Part shown: in pieces, positions 42,818-51,617 of the stretch
How the letters are laid out: each line of letters opens with the position of its first letter
Numbering within the stretch: position 1 is the first letter of the stretch
Assembly: GCF_021044425.1 (NCBI RefSeq)
Contig: NZ_JAJNEC010000003.1
Span: 496,001 to 560,000, forward strand
Reading direction: 5' to 3'
Origin: Niabella pedocola
Lineage (GTDB): Bacteria; Bacteroidota; Bacteroidia; Chitinophagales; Chitinophagaceae
DNA: 64,000 bases
The notes under the pieces: model-generated
The model's database searches: none
Told to the model about the DNA's origin: nothing
What the model saw: the letters and a program-made list of their open reading frames with translations, nothing else
Program-made: the position numbers and the translations under genes

Positions 42818-42851
42818 GGGACAAGTTAAAAAAGACTTGTCCCCTTTTTTT
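42818..42851 (+). terminator. Terminator after tRNA-Lys
   Basis: GGGACAAGT (42818-42826) and ACTTGTCCC (42835-42843) form a perfect 9-base stem followed by C and seven T. Confidence 0.92.
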
Positions 42852-42958
42852 GTCCTTACTTTGCCGGTGGCTGATAGATCCCCGGCAACACAGGGAAGAG
42901 TTTGCAAAAATGCCTGGTGAAGAATGGCTGTTTTTTCATCAAAACGTTGAACAGACAA

Positions 42959-43834
42959 ATGCAGGATAGCAACGAAAAATTTGAGCACACACAAAACGAC
43001 CGGTTGAGCATAAAGGTTGTGTCAAACAATAATCCGTATCCGTCTGCCGATAAGCAGCAAAAGCTTTTACAACCCCGCAGACTGACTTCCTATTTTATAG
43101 TGTTGATCGACAGCGGCTCTATTACATACAACCTGGATCTGCAAGACATAACGCTGAGTGACGGACATTTGCTTTTTGCGATGCCGAACCAGGTATTTGT
43201 ACCGCCACCCAAAACGGCTGATCTCAAATATTTTAAAGTACTATTTGATGAAAACACATTGGCCTTGCTGCCACAACAATTTCCTTTTCTGGTGAACCCA
43301 TTAAACACACAGACTATAATTTTTGACGCAGCTACAAGGGCGCGGGTAAGAAATGTTTTTGAGATTTTAAATCAGATACTTTACCTGGACGAACATCAAA
43401 CCGATACAGAAATCACCTTATCATACCTGAATTCATTATTAACCGAATTAAACAGCGCTTATTTCAAAAACACAGCACCGGCTAATATTTTAAACACCAA
43501 TCTGTCGAAGTTTATTGAGTTCAAATTAATGGTAGAAACCCATCTTACAGAGCAGCCTTCTGTAAATGCAATAGCCGAAAAACTGGCATTAACCACTAAC
43601 AGCTTGTACCGGATTGTAAAAGAATACTCGGGCGTTTCGCCTAAAGATTTTTTCACCAACCGGTTAATGATTGAAGCCCGGCGAAAATTACAGTACGCAC
43701 CCCTTTCTGTAAAAGAATTAGCTTACGAATTGGGGTTTAACGATCCGGATTACTTTTCGAGATTTTTCAAAAAGTGTACGGGCAAAAGTGTCAGTGAATT
43801 TTTAGAAGCCCGGCAAGATTTGTCGGGATCATAA
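42959..43834 (+). CDS. AraC-family transcriptional regulator
   Basis: A 291-residue regulator with an N-terminal cupin-like sensing part and a C-terminal AraC DNA-binding domain: two helix-turn-helix units (VNAIAEKLALTTNSLYRIVK and LSVKELAYELGFNDPDYFSR) joined by a helix, ending FFKKCTGKSVSEFLEAR. The ATG at 42959 begins MQDSNEKFEHT; an upstream TTG would extend it by 19 residues. The SDR gene follows 67 bases later in the same direction and is its probable target or operon partner, a frequent AraC/SDR pairing. Confidence 0.88.
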   Translation: MQDSNEKFEHTQNDRLSIKVVSNNNPYPSADKQQKLLQPRRLTSYFIVLIDSGSITYNLDLQDITLSDGHLLFAMPNQVFVPPPKTADLKYFKVLFDENTLALLPQQFPFLVNPLNTQTIIFDAATRARVRNVFEILNQILYLDEHQTDTEITLSYLNSLLTELNSAYFKNTAPANILNTNLSKFIEFKLMVETHLTEQPSVNAIAEKLALTTNSLYRIVKEYSGVSPKDFFTNRLMIEARRKLQYAPLSVKELAYELGFNDPDYFSRFFKKCTGKSVSEFLEARQDLSGS

Positions 43835-43901
43835 ATGGATTTGTCCATCTCCCCTGTTTTTTAGCACGCTACTTTTACTTCATTAATTAAAACAACTAAA
43901 A

Positions 43902-44639
43902 ATGAAGTCAGCATTAGTAACAGGCGCTAACAAAAGTATTGGTTTTGAAGTTGCACGGCAACTTGTTCAAAAAGGAATTTATGTTTACCTCGGCAGTCGC
44001 AGCCTGGAAAACGGCCTTACGGCCGTAAACAAGTTAAAAGCCGCAGGATTTAATAATGCGGAAGCGATCCAGCTTGACATTACAGATGACGCATCGGTAA
44101 AAAATGCCCGTATAGCAATAGGTGAGAAAACAAAAGCCCTGGATATACTGATCAATAATGCGGGCATTTATGGAGGCTACCCGCAGGCGGCGCTTGATGC
44201 AACCATAAACCAGTTCAAAGCCGCATACGATGTAAATGTTTACGGCGTGGTAAGGGTAACACAGGCATTTATTGATTTATTAAAAAAATCTCCTGAACCG
44301 CGCATTGTAAATGTAAGCTCCAGCCAGGGTTCGCTTACATTGCACAGCGATCCCTCCTACCGGTATTACGATTACAAAGGAGCGGTTTATCTTTCTTCCA
44401 AATCCGCCATGAATATGTATACGGTTGTACTGGCCTATGAGCTAAAGGATAGCCGCTTTAAAATAAACGCTGTTTGCCCGGGATTTACAAAAACGGATTT
44501 CAACGGTCATCGCGGACCCGGAAGTGTTGAAGATGCAGGAAAGCGGGTTATAACGTATGCGTTGATCGGCGAAGACGGACCAACGGGAAAATTCTTTAGT
44601 GAAGAAAACAACCCCGAAACGGGAGAAATACCCTGGTAA
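43902..44639 (+). CDS. Short-chain dehydrogenase/reductase
   Basis: A 245-residue classical SDR with TGANKSIG (cofactor loop), NNAG in LINNAGIYGG, a serine in NVSSSQGSL and the catalytic Y-x-x-x-K in YLSSKSA. The PGFTKTDFNGHRGPGSVED and EETGEIPW-like C-terminus match the carbonyl reductase-like branch of SDRs that act on small aldehydes or ketones with NADPH. The AraC gene upstream probably controls it. A repeat-like stretch follows without an obvious terminator. Confidence 0.9.
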   Translation: MKSALVTGANKSIGFEVARQLVQKGIYVYLGSRSLENGLTAVNKLKAAGFNNAEAIQLDITDDASVKNARIAIGEKTKALDILINNAGIYGGYPQAALDATINQFKAAYDVNVYGVVRVTQAFIDLLKKSPEPRIVNVSSSQGSLTLHSDPSYRYYDYKGAVYLSSKSAMNMYTVVLAYELKDSRFKINAVCPGFTKTDFNGHRGPGSVEDAGKRVITYALIGEDGPTGKFFSEENNPETGEIPW

Positions 44640-44689
44640 TAAAGCGGATGTGCGGCGGCGAACCAGTATCGGGCCGAATCATATTAATG

Positions 44690-44790
44690 AGGCGGCGACG
44701 GCGTTTTTGAGAAGTCATCCTGAAAATGTCACCCCGGCCTTGTCCGGATTCTGGAGTCATCCCGGGCTAGTCCCGATATATATTTCTGTT
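44690..44790. repeat. Short palindromic intergenic repeat
   Basis: GAAGTCATCCTGAAAATGTC, GTCCGGATTCTGGAGTCATC and CCCGGGCTAGTCCCGATAT lie in about 100 bases, again REP-like units related in style to those at 20551 and 39679 (share GTCATCC/CCGGA pieces). No gene. Confidence 0.5.
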
Positions 44791-44902
44791 CCTGAATCTG
44801 CCCGCATATCATGTTAATAGAAGCTGATCCGCCACGGCGGACAGCCTGACAAAGCATACCTAACACCTGTTCCCTGCCCCCCTCTTTCTACTGAAAAAAT
44901 GT

Positions 44903-44910
44903 TACATTTG
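44903..44910 (+). promoter_or_regulatory. -7 box five bases before a start codon
   Basis: TACATTTG matches TAnnTTTG exactly and ends five bases before the ATG at 44916. No TTG is found at -33. As with ribF and purC this points to a leaderless messenger. Confidence 0.45.
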
Positions 44911-44915
44911 GTTCA

Positions 44916-45593
44916 ATGATCTGTTTTGCTAAAATACCATTTGTATCCCCCGGCTCCATCGCAACAGAGTTAGCCTCCTATCCATCCGGCTGGCAGGCAC
45001 ATTTCAATACGTTGCATTACCAGGGAGAATGGACCGTATTGCCGCTGCGCACACCAGGCGGGAAGGATCATATTGTGCCGGATCTGATGGGTGAGCAAGG
45101 CTATGCAGATACCGTACATATGCAATATTTTCCGTCCGTTGGTTCGTTGCTCCGCTCTTTAGATTGCCCGGTACGGTCTGTACGTTTTTTGAATTTAAAA
45201 GCGGGTGCCTATATCAAGCCGCATCGTGATCATGAACTGGCATTTGAAATGGGAGAAGCACGGCTCCACTTTCCAATCCTCACCAACCCGGATGTTGCAT
45301 TTTTCGTGGAAGATACGCGCCTGAATATGCAGCCGGGAGAATGTTGGTATATCAACGCCAATCTCACACACCAGGTAAGTAATAAGGGTACCACAGACCG
45401 GGTGCATTTAGTGGTCGATTGCCTGGTAAACGATTGGCTGCGCGAACTGTTCAGTCATGCGCATACACATACAAAAACCGAAGCGGTGGATGTTGAGCAA
45501 CAAAAACAGGTCATTGCTGCGTTGCGGTTGCAAAACACGCCCGCTGCCACACAACTCGCAGACCAATTGGAACAGAAGCTCCGGATGCACTAG
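44916..45593 (+). CDS. Aspartyl/asparaginyl beta-hydroxylase-like 2-oxoglutarate oxygenase
   Basis: A 225-residue cupin-fold oxygenase of the Asp/Asn beta-hydroxylase family. The iron ligands are H103 and D105 in IKPHRDHELAF plus H152 in LTHQVSNK, and R162 followed by VHLVVDCLVN is the 2-oxoglutarate-binding end. RFLNLKAGAYI and GECWYINANLTHQV are family segments. Substrate not predictable: protein or amino-acid side chains are known for relatives. The start at 44916 sits beside a -7-like box. Isolated gene, followed by 446 bases without genes. Confidence 0.85.
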   Translation: MICFAKIPFVSPGSIATELASYPSGWQAHFNTLHYQGEWTVLPLRTPGGKDHIVPDLMGEQGYADTVHMQYFPSVGSLLRSLDCPVRSVRFLNLKAGAYIKPHRDHELAFEMGEARLHFPILTNPDVAFFVEDTRLNMQPGECWYINANLTHQVSNKGTTDRVHLVVDCLVNDWLRELFSHAHTHTKTEAVDVEQQKQVIAALRLQNTPAATQLADQLEQKLRMH

Positions 45594-46039
45594 CTGTCAC
45601 TTTCTAAAAACGGCCACCTTAACCACAAGCTCATACCAACCGGGGCAACCGCTTCAAATCTTACGGGTTGAACATGTATTTGAACGCGATGTCGGCTGTT
45701 TTACAAACCAGGCATATGGAGTGCGGGCGATACCACCAGATCAGGCGGCCCTCCTTTTGCATAAAATGAGACTATTTGTGTGTTTTTTGATACAATTTGA
45801 TCTGCCTGGGACTCATCACTTACTTATTTTTACAAATCCATTAAACAGCATTTTTATAACGATAATTGAATGTATGAAGATTGACGCCCTGAAGGTTTGT
45901 CCGGTTTACGCCGGCCCGGTCATTGCGTGCGGTAAGAAAAACGCCGGTCATGCCCATCCGCGTAGAAACGGAGCTACAGTGTGGGCGCCGCATAATTTTT
46001 TATCCCTGTTATCACGCTAAGCCGCTTGTTTAAAGCCCC
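45594..46039. other. Gene-free stretch of about 450 bases
   Basis: A long frame (45457-46020 plus) overlaps the hydroxylase gene's end in another frame and continues here. Its middle (around LRVEHVFERDVGCF and YGVRAIPPDQAALLLHKM) looks slightly protein-like and could be a gene remnant, but I cannot assign it. Nothing else is seen. Confidence 0.45.
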
Positions 46040-47152
46040 ATGAATAATAATCGTATTCCCACAAAACCGCATTATCCAATATTGGATGGATTGCGTGGTG
46101 TTGCTGCCATCATCGTAGTAACCTTTCACCTCACCGAGCCACTGGGAACCGGGCACCTGGACATCCTGGTTAACCATGGTTACCTGGCCGTTGACTTTTT
46201 CTTCCTGTTGTCCGGCTTTGTGATCGGCTATGCATACGATGATCGCTGGCATCAGATGTCCATCGGAACGTTCTTTAAGCGACGGATCGAACGGCTGCAA
46301 CCGATGGTGCTGTTGGGGATGACCCTTGGCGCAATCGGTTTCTATTTCACCGATTCACCGATCTGGCCCCTCATTCATACCATACCTCTTTGGAAAATGC
46401 TGCTGGTGCTGTTCATCGGTTATACGATACTGCCCGTTCCCTTATCGCTGGATATCCGGGGCTGGCAGGAAATGCATCCGCTCAACAGTGTAGGCTGGTC
46501 CTTGTTCTTTGAATACATCGCCAATATCCTCTACGCCACCGGCATCCGGAAGTTTTCGAATAAGACACTGGGCATTTTTGTATTTATTGCAGCGGTGGCA
46601 CTCGCACATCTGGCCATCACCAGCCCCAACGGAGATGTTAGCGGTGGTTGGACGCTAAACGCCGAACAACTACGCATCGGTATCACCCGGACGATGTATC
46701 CCTTCTTTGCCGGCCTGCTGCTTTCCCGGGTTGCCAAACCCACCCGCATTAAACATGCTTTTTTATGGTGCAGCCTGTTGATTGCGCTGGTCCTGTACAT
46801 GCCACGCATCGGCGGAGCCACCCATCTTTGGATGAACGGACTCTATGAGTCCGTATGTATCATTGTTGTTTTCCCGCTTATCGTTTACCTGGGTGCCAGT
46901 GGCATGATACATACCCGGGGGGAACACAGGATCTGCAAATTCTTAGGCGATATCTCTTATCCCCTTTACCTGGTGCATTATCCGCTGGTATATTTTTATG
47001 TGGCCTGGATCAGTAAACATAAAGGCGTCACCATTGCGCAGGCCTGGCCTTATGCAACGCTGATCTTGCTGGGTAGTATTCTTTTGGCATATGCCAGCCT
47101 GAAATGGTACGACGAGCCGGTGCGCAAATGGCTGCGAAAAAAAATGGGGTGA
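46040..47152 (+). CDS. Acyltransferase 3 family membrane protein
   Basis: A 370-residue integral membrane protein of the OafA/YrhL type. Opening LDGLRGVAAIIVVTFHL holds the conserved R and H of the family; GYLAVDFFFLLSGFVIGYAY and RRIERLQPMVLLG follow, then about ten hydrophobic helices ending ILLAYASLKWYDEPVRKWL. Family members transfer acetyl or other acyl groups to carbohydrates at the cell surface. No glycosyltransferase or polysaccharide gene is nearby, so the target is open. Single gene from the ATG at 46040. Confidence 0.9.
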   Translation: MNNNRIPTKPHYPILDGLRGVAAIIVVTFHLTEPLGTGHLDILVNHGYLAVDFFFLLSGFVIGYAYDDRWHQMSIGTFFKRRIERLQPMVLLGMTLGAIGFYFTDSPIWPLIHTIPLWKMLLVLFIGYTILPVPLSLDIRGWQEMHPLNSVGWSLFFEYIANILYATGIRKFSNKTLGIFVFIAAVALAHLAITSPNGDVSGGWTLNAEQLRIGITRTMYPFFAGLLLSRVAKPTRIKHAFLWCSLLIALVLYMPRIGGATHLWMNGLYESVCIIVVFPLIVYLGASGMIHTRGEHRICKFLGDISYPLYLVHYPLVYFYVAWISKHKGVTIAQAWPYATLILLGSILLAYASLKWYDEPVRKWLRKKMG

Positions 47153-47305
47153 TTAACCGCGTAATGACCGAAGGATGCCTGTTCTATAAAACAAACATCA
47201 ACCAGTACGGCTACTGCAGACGTTGAGCAGGATACGCATTTTTTAACACGGGTTTAGTATGAAGCGGGCAGATATCCCGAATTTTGCGATCACAAATGAA
47301 TAGCT

Positions 47306-47728
47306 ATGATTCGAAACATTGAGGTAGCGGATTACCCGGATCTGATAACAATATGGGAAAGTGCGGTACGGAATACACACGATTTTTTGAAAGAAGAAGA
47401 TCTTAATTATTATAAGGAGCACCTGCCCCTGTATTTTGAACAGGTGCTCCTGTTGGGATACGAAGAAGCCGGCCGTTTGGTTGGGTTTATAGGCGTTTCC
47501 GGAGAACACCTTGAAATGCTCTTCATCCATAACGATTACCGTGGCAAGGGAATCGGTAAAAAACTGGCTTTATACGGGATCGATCAGTTGAAGATCACCC
47601 GGGTGGATGTAAATGAACAAAACACCCGGGCTGTTGATTTTTATAAACACATGGGGTTTCATCTGCTCAACCGATCGCTGTTAGACGGGCAGGGAAAAGC
47701 ATATCCTGTTTTGCACATGGGCTTATAG
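47306..47728 (+). CDS. GNAT-family N-acetyltransferase
   Basis: A 140-residue acetyl-CoA-dependent acetyltransferase. The pantetheine-binding motif A is HNDYRGKGIGKKLALYGI (R/Q-x-x-G-x-G/A), preceded by VGFIGVSGEHLEMLF, and followed by VDVNEQNTRAVDFYKHMGFH, the usual motif B with N and Y. The length and the ending GKAYPVLHM resemble the YjaB/PA4866-like small acetyltransferases. Substrate unknown. Stand-alone gene with the ATG at 47306. Confidence 0.9.
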   Translation: MIRNIEVADYPDLITIWESAVRNTHDFLKEEDLNYYKEHLPLYFEQVLLLGYEEAGRLVGFIGVSGEHLEMLFIHNDYRGKGIGKKLALYGIDQLKITRVDVNEQNTRAVDFYKHMGFHLLNRSLLDGQGKAYPVLHMGL

Positions 47729-47842
47729 TGTGCTGTTTTATTTCTGCCGATGTTTACTTTCCCGGCCGGGATGGGTTACTCCCAAAACAGGTTTCTGCTG
47801 TACCCTAAGCCGCCGGAGGATTTGCGCGAAGTCTTTGCGCGC

Positions 47843-48712
47843 CTATTGCGCAGCGGCTTCCGCATGCGTGAGCACTGCTTTTGCAGCATGTTGCTTCCGG
47901 AACCGGGTTAATGCCACACCCCTTTGCTTTTTAAAATACTTGTTTAAATGGCTTTCATCCGTAAAGCCGAATTCGGTTGCAATTTCATTCACCCGCATAT
48001 CACTGAATTTCAGCCGGTGCTCAATCAGGCGCAGTTTATATTGGGTGATGAAATGCTGCAGGGTTTCCCCTGAGCGCCGCTGGAAGTATTGCCCGATATA
48101 GCCGGCCGAAACGCCAAAGGCCTTCCCGATGCATGCCGCCTTCAATTGCACCGGGTCGAAGATATGCTCCTCTATATAATGAATGATATCCAGCAGCTTT
48201 TTGTCGGTATTTTCCGATGCGGCCGGCGGCCCCGCTTTTTCAATATTGCGCGCAGCAATCACGATAAGCGCATTAACAAAATGCTTTACCACATCTTCCT
48301 GGTAAAGATCCGGGTGCTCCAGCGTATGCAGCAACGATGTGGCAATGGAGGTAACCAGCACATTGTCGGACGGCGTTCGCATAATGCACCCCGTAAGATG
48401 ACGGGCATAATAGAGCAAACATTCCATCTGGTTCATCTTTTTCCACTCAAAAGACCGGATATAACTGCTGCTGAAGCGCACCATAAGGAACTCCGTGGGC
48501 TGCTCCAGTTCAAAATGATGTACATCATCCGGCGTTAGCAGGATCACGCTTCCCGGTCTGAATACCGTGCGGTGGGCACCAACACCCAGGCAACCCAGCC
48601 CGCTCACCACCATGCAGATCTGGAAAAAATGATTCTGAAAATCTACCGTAGAGCCGGCTTCCATATGCTGGCGGATCACCTCAAGCGGCGTATGCATCAT
48701 GAATCTTACCAT
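47843..48712 (-). CDS. AraC-family regulator divergent from an MFS exporter
   Basis: A 289-residue AraC-type regulator with an N-terminal cupin (FQICMVVSGLGCLGVGAH, LLTPDDVHHFEL) and a C-terminal double helix-turn-helix (VQLKAACIGKAFGVSAGYIG, MRVNEIATEFGFTDESHLNKYFKK). The gene is divergent from the MFS transporter with 87 bases between start codons, and a 9-base inverted repeat spans that gap (48738-48775). It very likely controls the exporter, perhaps responding to its substrate. The ATG at 48712 is used; two in-frame ATGs shortly after are possible. Confidence 0.88.
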   Translation of the reverse strand: MVRFMMHTPLEVIRQHMEAGSTVDFQNHFFQICMVVSGLGCLGVGAHRTVFRPGSVILLTPDDVHHFELEQPTEFLMVRFSSSYIRSFEWKKMNQMECLLYYARHLTGCIMRTPSDNVLVTSIATSLLHTLEHPDLYQEDVVKHFVNALIVIAARNIEKAGPPAASENTDKKLLDIIHYIEEHIFDPVQLKAACIGKAFGVSAGYIGQYFQRRSGETLQHFITQYKLRLIEHRLKFSDMRVNEIATEFGFTDESHLNKYFKKQRGVALTRFRKQHAAKAVLTHAEAAAQ

Positions 48713-48737
48713 CTGCTAAAAGTACTTCTTTTTATAA

Positions 48738-48775
48738 AAAGTATACTGATTTTTTGACAAACACCGGTATACTTT
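48738..48775. promoter_or_regulatory. Inverted repeat in the divergent AraC/MFS promoter region
   Basis: AAAGTATAC (48738-48746) and GTATACTTT (48767-48775) are perfect inverse copies with 20 bases between. The TATACTTT arm resembles a -7 box for the MFS gene (ATG 48800); its mirror would serve the AraC gene. The spacing of 29 bases, about three helical turns, suits a dimeric AraC protein. Confidence 0.6.
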
Positions 48776-48799
48776 AGCAGCCTTATCAAAAAACCATTC

Positions 48800-50362
48800 A
48801 TGCATCAACAAAAAGAAAAAGGAACAGACCGCCGGGCGCTGATAGCCATCTGCCTGGCCGCGCTGATGTTTGGGTTGGAGATTACCAGCGTACCGGTGAT
48901 CCTTCCCACAATTGAAAAAGCACTGGGCAGTCATTTCAGCCAGTTGCAGTGGATTATGAACGCCTATACCATCGCCTGTACCATGGTGCTGATGGCCACC
49001 GGTACGTTAGCCGACCGTTTCGGGCGTAAAAAAGTATTCATGATCAACGTGGCCGGGTTTGGCATCACCTCCCTGGTTTGTGGCGCCGCTACCACCACCG
49101 GGCTGCTGATCGCCGCCCGTTTTTTTCAGGGTATGACCGGCGGTGCGATGTTCATTTGTACCATCGCCCTGCTTTCGCACCGGTTTCCGGAGGGCCCGCA
49201 ACGCAGCAAAGCATTTGCAGCCTGGGGCATTATTGCCGGTGTTGGCCTGGGCTTTGGGCCGGTCATTGGCAGCATTATCAGCGCTGCCATCAACTGGCGA
49301 TGGGTATTCCTGATCCATGGAGCATTGGCACTGGGTACGCTGCTGCTGGTGAAGCCATCCATCGCCGAATCAAAAGACCCCAATGCCGGCCGGCTCGACC
49401 TGGCAGGGATACTAACACTGTCTGCCGCTGTATTTGGGCTCACGTATTACATTACACAGGCGCCGGAAGCGGGGTTTACCAGCGCCACATCCCTGCTGGT
49501 GCTGCTGGCGGCCGTGATGCTGATCATTGTATTTATAATCGTGGAACGGCGCCGGTCTTATCCCATGATCGACTTCCATGTATTCCGGGCGCCCCGGTTT
49601 ACAGGGGCCATCATGGGATGCATCGGGATGAATTTTTCCTTCTGGCCCTTAATGGTTTTCCTTCCCTTATACTTCCAGGCAGTACTGCATTATGATCCGC
49701 TGAGCACGGGCATGTACCTGCTGGCCTATACATTGCCCACCCTTGTATTTCCACCCCTGGGTGAGCGCCTGTCATTGCGGTATGGCGCGGGCCGTGTCAT
49801 TCCCTTCGGACTGTTGCTGATTGGTGCCGGGTTTTTACTCCTCTATGCAAGTGGCGGTACTGCCAGCTCCGGATGGCCCTCGTTTTTGCCCGGCTGTATA
49901 CTGGCCGGCAGTGGTTTGGGTATGGTTAATACACCGGTTACCAATACCGCCACGGCCGCAGTGCCGGGCAACCGCGCCGGCATGGCCTCCGGGATCGATG
50001 TAAGCAGTCGGTTAATTACGCTTGCGATCAATATTGCCCTGATGGGTTTCCTGCTGTTGCAGGGTACGTTCTCCTACCTGGAACAGGCATTTCCTGCCGC
50101 AGATGCTACCGGTCTGTTTGAATTATCCAAACAGCTGGTGGCTGCAAGCCTTACGGCAGAGCAGATCGCAACCCGGGAAACCGCAATGGGCGCATTGCAA
50201 CCCGGTGTATTGGGCAACGCGCTGGAACAGGGTTTTTCCCGGATCTTTTTATATGGAGGAGCCGGTGTTTCGGCACTGGCGCTGATCAGTTTGCTGATCT
50301 TTAAAGAAGCACCCGGCAGGTTCCAACGCCGCTATCAGCAGGATCCCGTTCCAGAAAAATAG
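48800..50362 (+). CDS. MFS multidrug exporter, DHA2/EmrB-QacA type
   Basis: A 520-residue transporter with about 14 hydrophobic helices, the DHA2 pattern. Motif A GTLADRFGRKKVF lies between helices 2 and 3, and motif C-like GIIAGVGLGFGPVIGSII in helix 5 marks an antiporter exporting drugs in exchange for protons. LDLAGILTLSAAVFGLTYYI starts the second half, and the C-terminus ends in a basic cytoplasmic tail. It is probably controlled by the divergent AraC gene. The substrate is unknown. Starts at the ATG 48800, only 87 bases from the regulator's ATG. Confidence 0.92.
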   Translation: MHQQKEKGTDRRALIAICLAALMFGLEITSVPVILPTIEKALGSHFSQLQWIMNAYTIACTMVLMATGTLADRFGRKKVFMINVAGFGITSLVCGAATTTGLLIAARFFQGMTGGAMFICTIALLSHRFPEGPQRSKAFAAWGIIAGVGLGFGPVIGSIISAAINWRWVFLIHGALALGTLLLVKPSIAESKDPNAGRLDLAGILTLSAAVFGLTYYITQAPEAGFTSATSLLVLLAAVMLIIVFIIVERRRSYPMIDFHVFRAPRFTGAIMGCIGMNFSFWPLMVFLPLYFQAVLHYDPLSTGMYLLAYTLPTLVFPPLGERLSLRYGAGRVIPFGLLLIGAGFLLLYASGGTASSGWPSFLPGCILAGSGLGMVNTPVTNTATAAVPGNRAGMASGIDVSSRLITLAINIALMGFLLLQGTFSYLEQAFPAADATGLFELSKQLVAASLTAEQIATRETAMGALQPGVLGNALEQGFSRIFLYGGAGVSALALISLLIFKEAPGRFQRRYQQDPVPEK

Positions 50363-50529
50363 CCTGCAGAAGGTATTGAACCGGCAGCGATACCCGCAAC
50401 TGAAGCCCGCAGCCCGCGTTTCTATACCCCTTAAAATTTAAGAAATAAAAAATCTGTCCTGAATTTTTTTGTATCGGAATTAACTTATATTCGTTTGTAA
50501 TTAAATTTCTTCACTAAAACCCGAATCAA

Positions 50530-51009
50530 ATGAAAAAAGTTCTGGCTATGATTGCCATTGCTGCATTTGCTTTTGCGCTACCATCCTGTAAAGGAAAAAG
50601 CGATGCAGACATCAAAACCGAAGTGGATGCAAAGTTAGCGACCAACCCCGATTTTGCGCAGCTCAGTTCCGACGTTAAAGATGGAGCAGTTACCATTTCC
50701 GGTACCGTAAAAGATGATGCCACCAAAACCGCCGTAGATCCGGCTGTTAAGGAAGTAAAAGGTGTAAAATCCGTTGTAAACAACGCCAGCATTCCGCCGC
50801 CTCCGCCACCGCCTACCATCAATCCGGATGACCTGCTGAACACGGCTGTTGCAGATGCCATCAAAGATCACCCGGGTGTTAAAGCCGAAGTAAAAGACGG
50901 CGTGGTTACATTGACCGGTGAAATCAAAAAAGCGGATCTCGCTACTTTGATGCAAAAAGTAAATTCCATTCACCCTAGAAAAGTGGAGCAAAAATTAACC
51001 GTAAAATAA
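50530..51009 (+). CDS. BON-domain lipoprotein (two BON-like halves)
   Basis: A 159-residue lipoprotein: the signal peptide ends ALPSC, then two BON-like units. The first (about 25-88: DIKTEVDAKLATNPDF, DVKDGAVTISGTVKDD, VKGVKSVVNN) and the second (about 98-159: NTAVADAIKDHPGVKAEVKD, VVTLTGEIKK) are joined by a run of six prolines. BON domains bind phospholipid membranes and link envelope proteins. The SH3-domain gene follows 15 bases later with a rare strong Shine-Dalgarno sequence, so the two are one operon ending at the terminator 51467. Confidence 0.87.
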   Translation: MKKVLAMIAIAAFAFALPSCKGKSDADIKTEVDAKLATNPDFAQLSSDVKDGAVTISGTVKDDATKTAVDPAVKEVKGVKSVVNNASIPPPPPPPTINPDDLLNTAVADAIKDHPGVKAEVKDGVVTLTGEIKKADLATLMQKVNSIHPRKVEQKLTVK

Positions 51010-51016
51010 AAGGAGG
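51010..51016 (+). promoter_or_regulatory. Strong Shine-Dalgarno sequence before the SH3-domain gene
   Basis: AAGGAGG (51010-51016) is eight bases before the ATG at 51025. Such a sequence is exceptional here; other starts in the window lack one. It overlaps no coding sequence of the upstream gene, whose stop ends at 51009. Confidence 0.6.
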
Positions 51017-51024
51017 ACCCAACT

Positions 51025-51444
51025 ATGGCACTGGAAGAAAAATACAAAGCATTGATTGATGCCGCCAATACTGCGGGTGTTGCAAACCTTGCGGTAAGAG
51101 AACAGGACGGTGTTTTATATATTGACGGGGATGCACCCAGCGGAGCGGTTAAAGACCAGCTCTGGAGCATCTACGACCAGATCGACCCTAACTATACCAG
51201 TGGTGATCTGATCCTGAATGTGAACGCCAAAGCGGAAGCCGGCTCCAAAGTACGGGTAGCTACCCAGGAAACCGCGCTCAATATCCGTAAAGGACCGGGC
51301 ACGGATCAGCCGATCGTGGGCAAGGCCCAGAAAGATGAGATCATTACCTTGATCAGCCAGGCAAATGACCAGTGGTCATCTGTACGTACAGATGATGGCA
51401 CCGAGGGCTATGCCTATTCGCAATACCTGGAACCCGTAGCATAA
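51025..51444 (+). CDS. SH3-domain protein with a BON-like N-terminal half
   Basis: A 139-residue protein without a signal peptide. Residues 1-70 resemble BON domains (KYKALIDAANTAGVANLAV, EQDGVLYIDGDAPSGAVKD, GDLILNVNAK); residues 75-139 form a bacterial SH3 domain (VRVATQETALNIRKGPGTDQ, ITLISQANDQWSSVRTDDGT, GYAYSQYLEPV). This is the cytoplasmic-looking partner of the preceding BON lipoprotein, and the arrangement recalls the LysM/BON YgaU-type envelope proteins. Role probably structural or stress related. It is followed by a good terminator. Confidence 0.85.
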   Translation: MALEEKYKALIDAANTAGVANLAVREQDGVLYIDGDAPSGAVKDQLWSIYDQIDPNYTSGDLILNVNAKAEAGSKVRVATQETALNIRKGPGTDQPIVGKAQKDEIITLISQANDQWSSVRTDDGTEGYAYSQYLEPVA

Positions 51445-51466
51445 CTGGTTTCCCGTATCTTTTTTT

Positions 51467-51495
51467 AAACCGTTCCCTTACCGGAACGGTTTTTT
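51467..51495 (+). terminator. Terminator of the BON/SH3 operon
   Basis: AAACCGTTCC (51467-51476) pairs with GGAACGGTTT (51483-51492) around CTTACC, followed by a T run. It starts 22 bases after the stop codon. Confidence 0.92.
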
Positions 51496-51617
51496 ATTTG
51501 GGGTCGTCGCTGCTGATTTTACTGAAAATGCACAGAAGAAAGAGCGAACGTATCGCACACGTACTTAAAAGCACGCTATGTCCATCTGTGTTTTCTGCGA
51601 AAAATAAAAGCCAAAAA

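Noticed and set aside
42764..42994. Minus-strand 76-codon frame over the tRNA-Lys gene
   Set aside because: Its end is the antisense of the tRNA (the familiar PSGTRTLG-type translation); the rest has no motif.
45457..46020. 187-codon frame after the hydroxylase gene
   Set aside because: Its first 45 codons are a shifted reading of the hydroxylase gene; the rest has no recognisable family.
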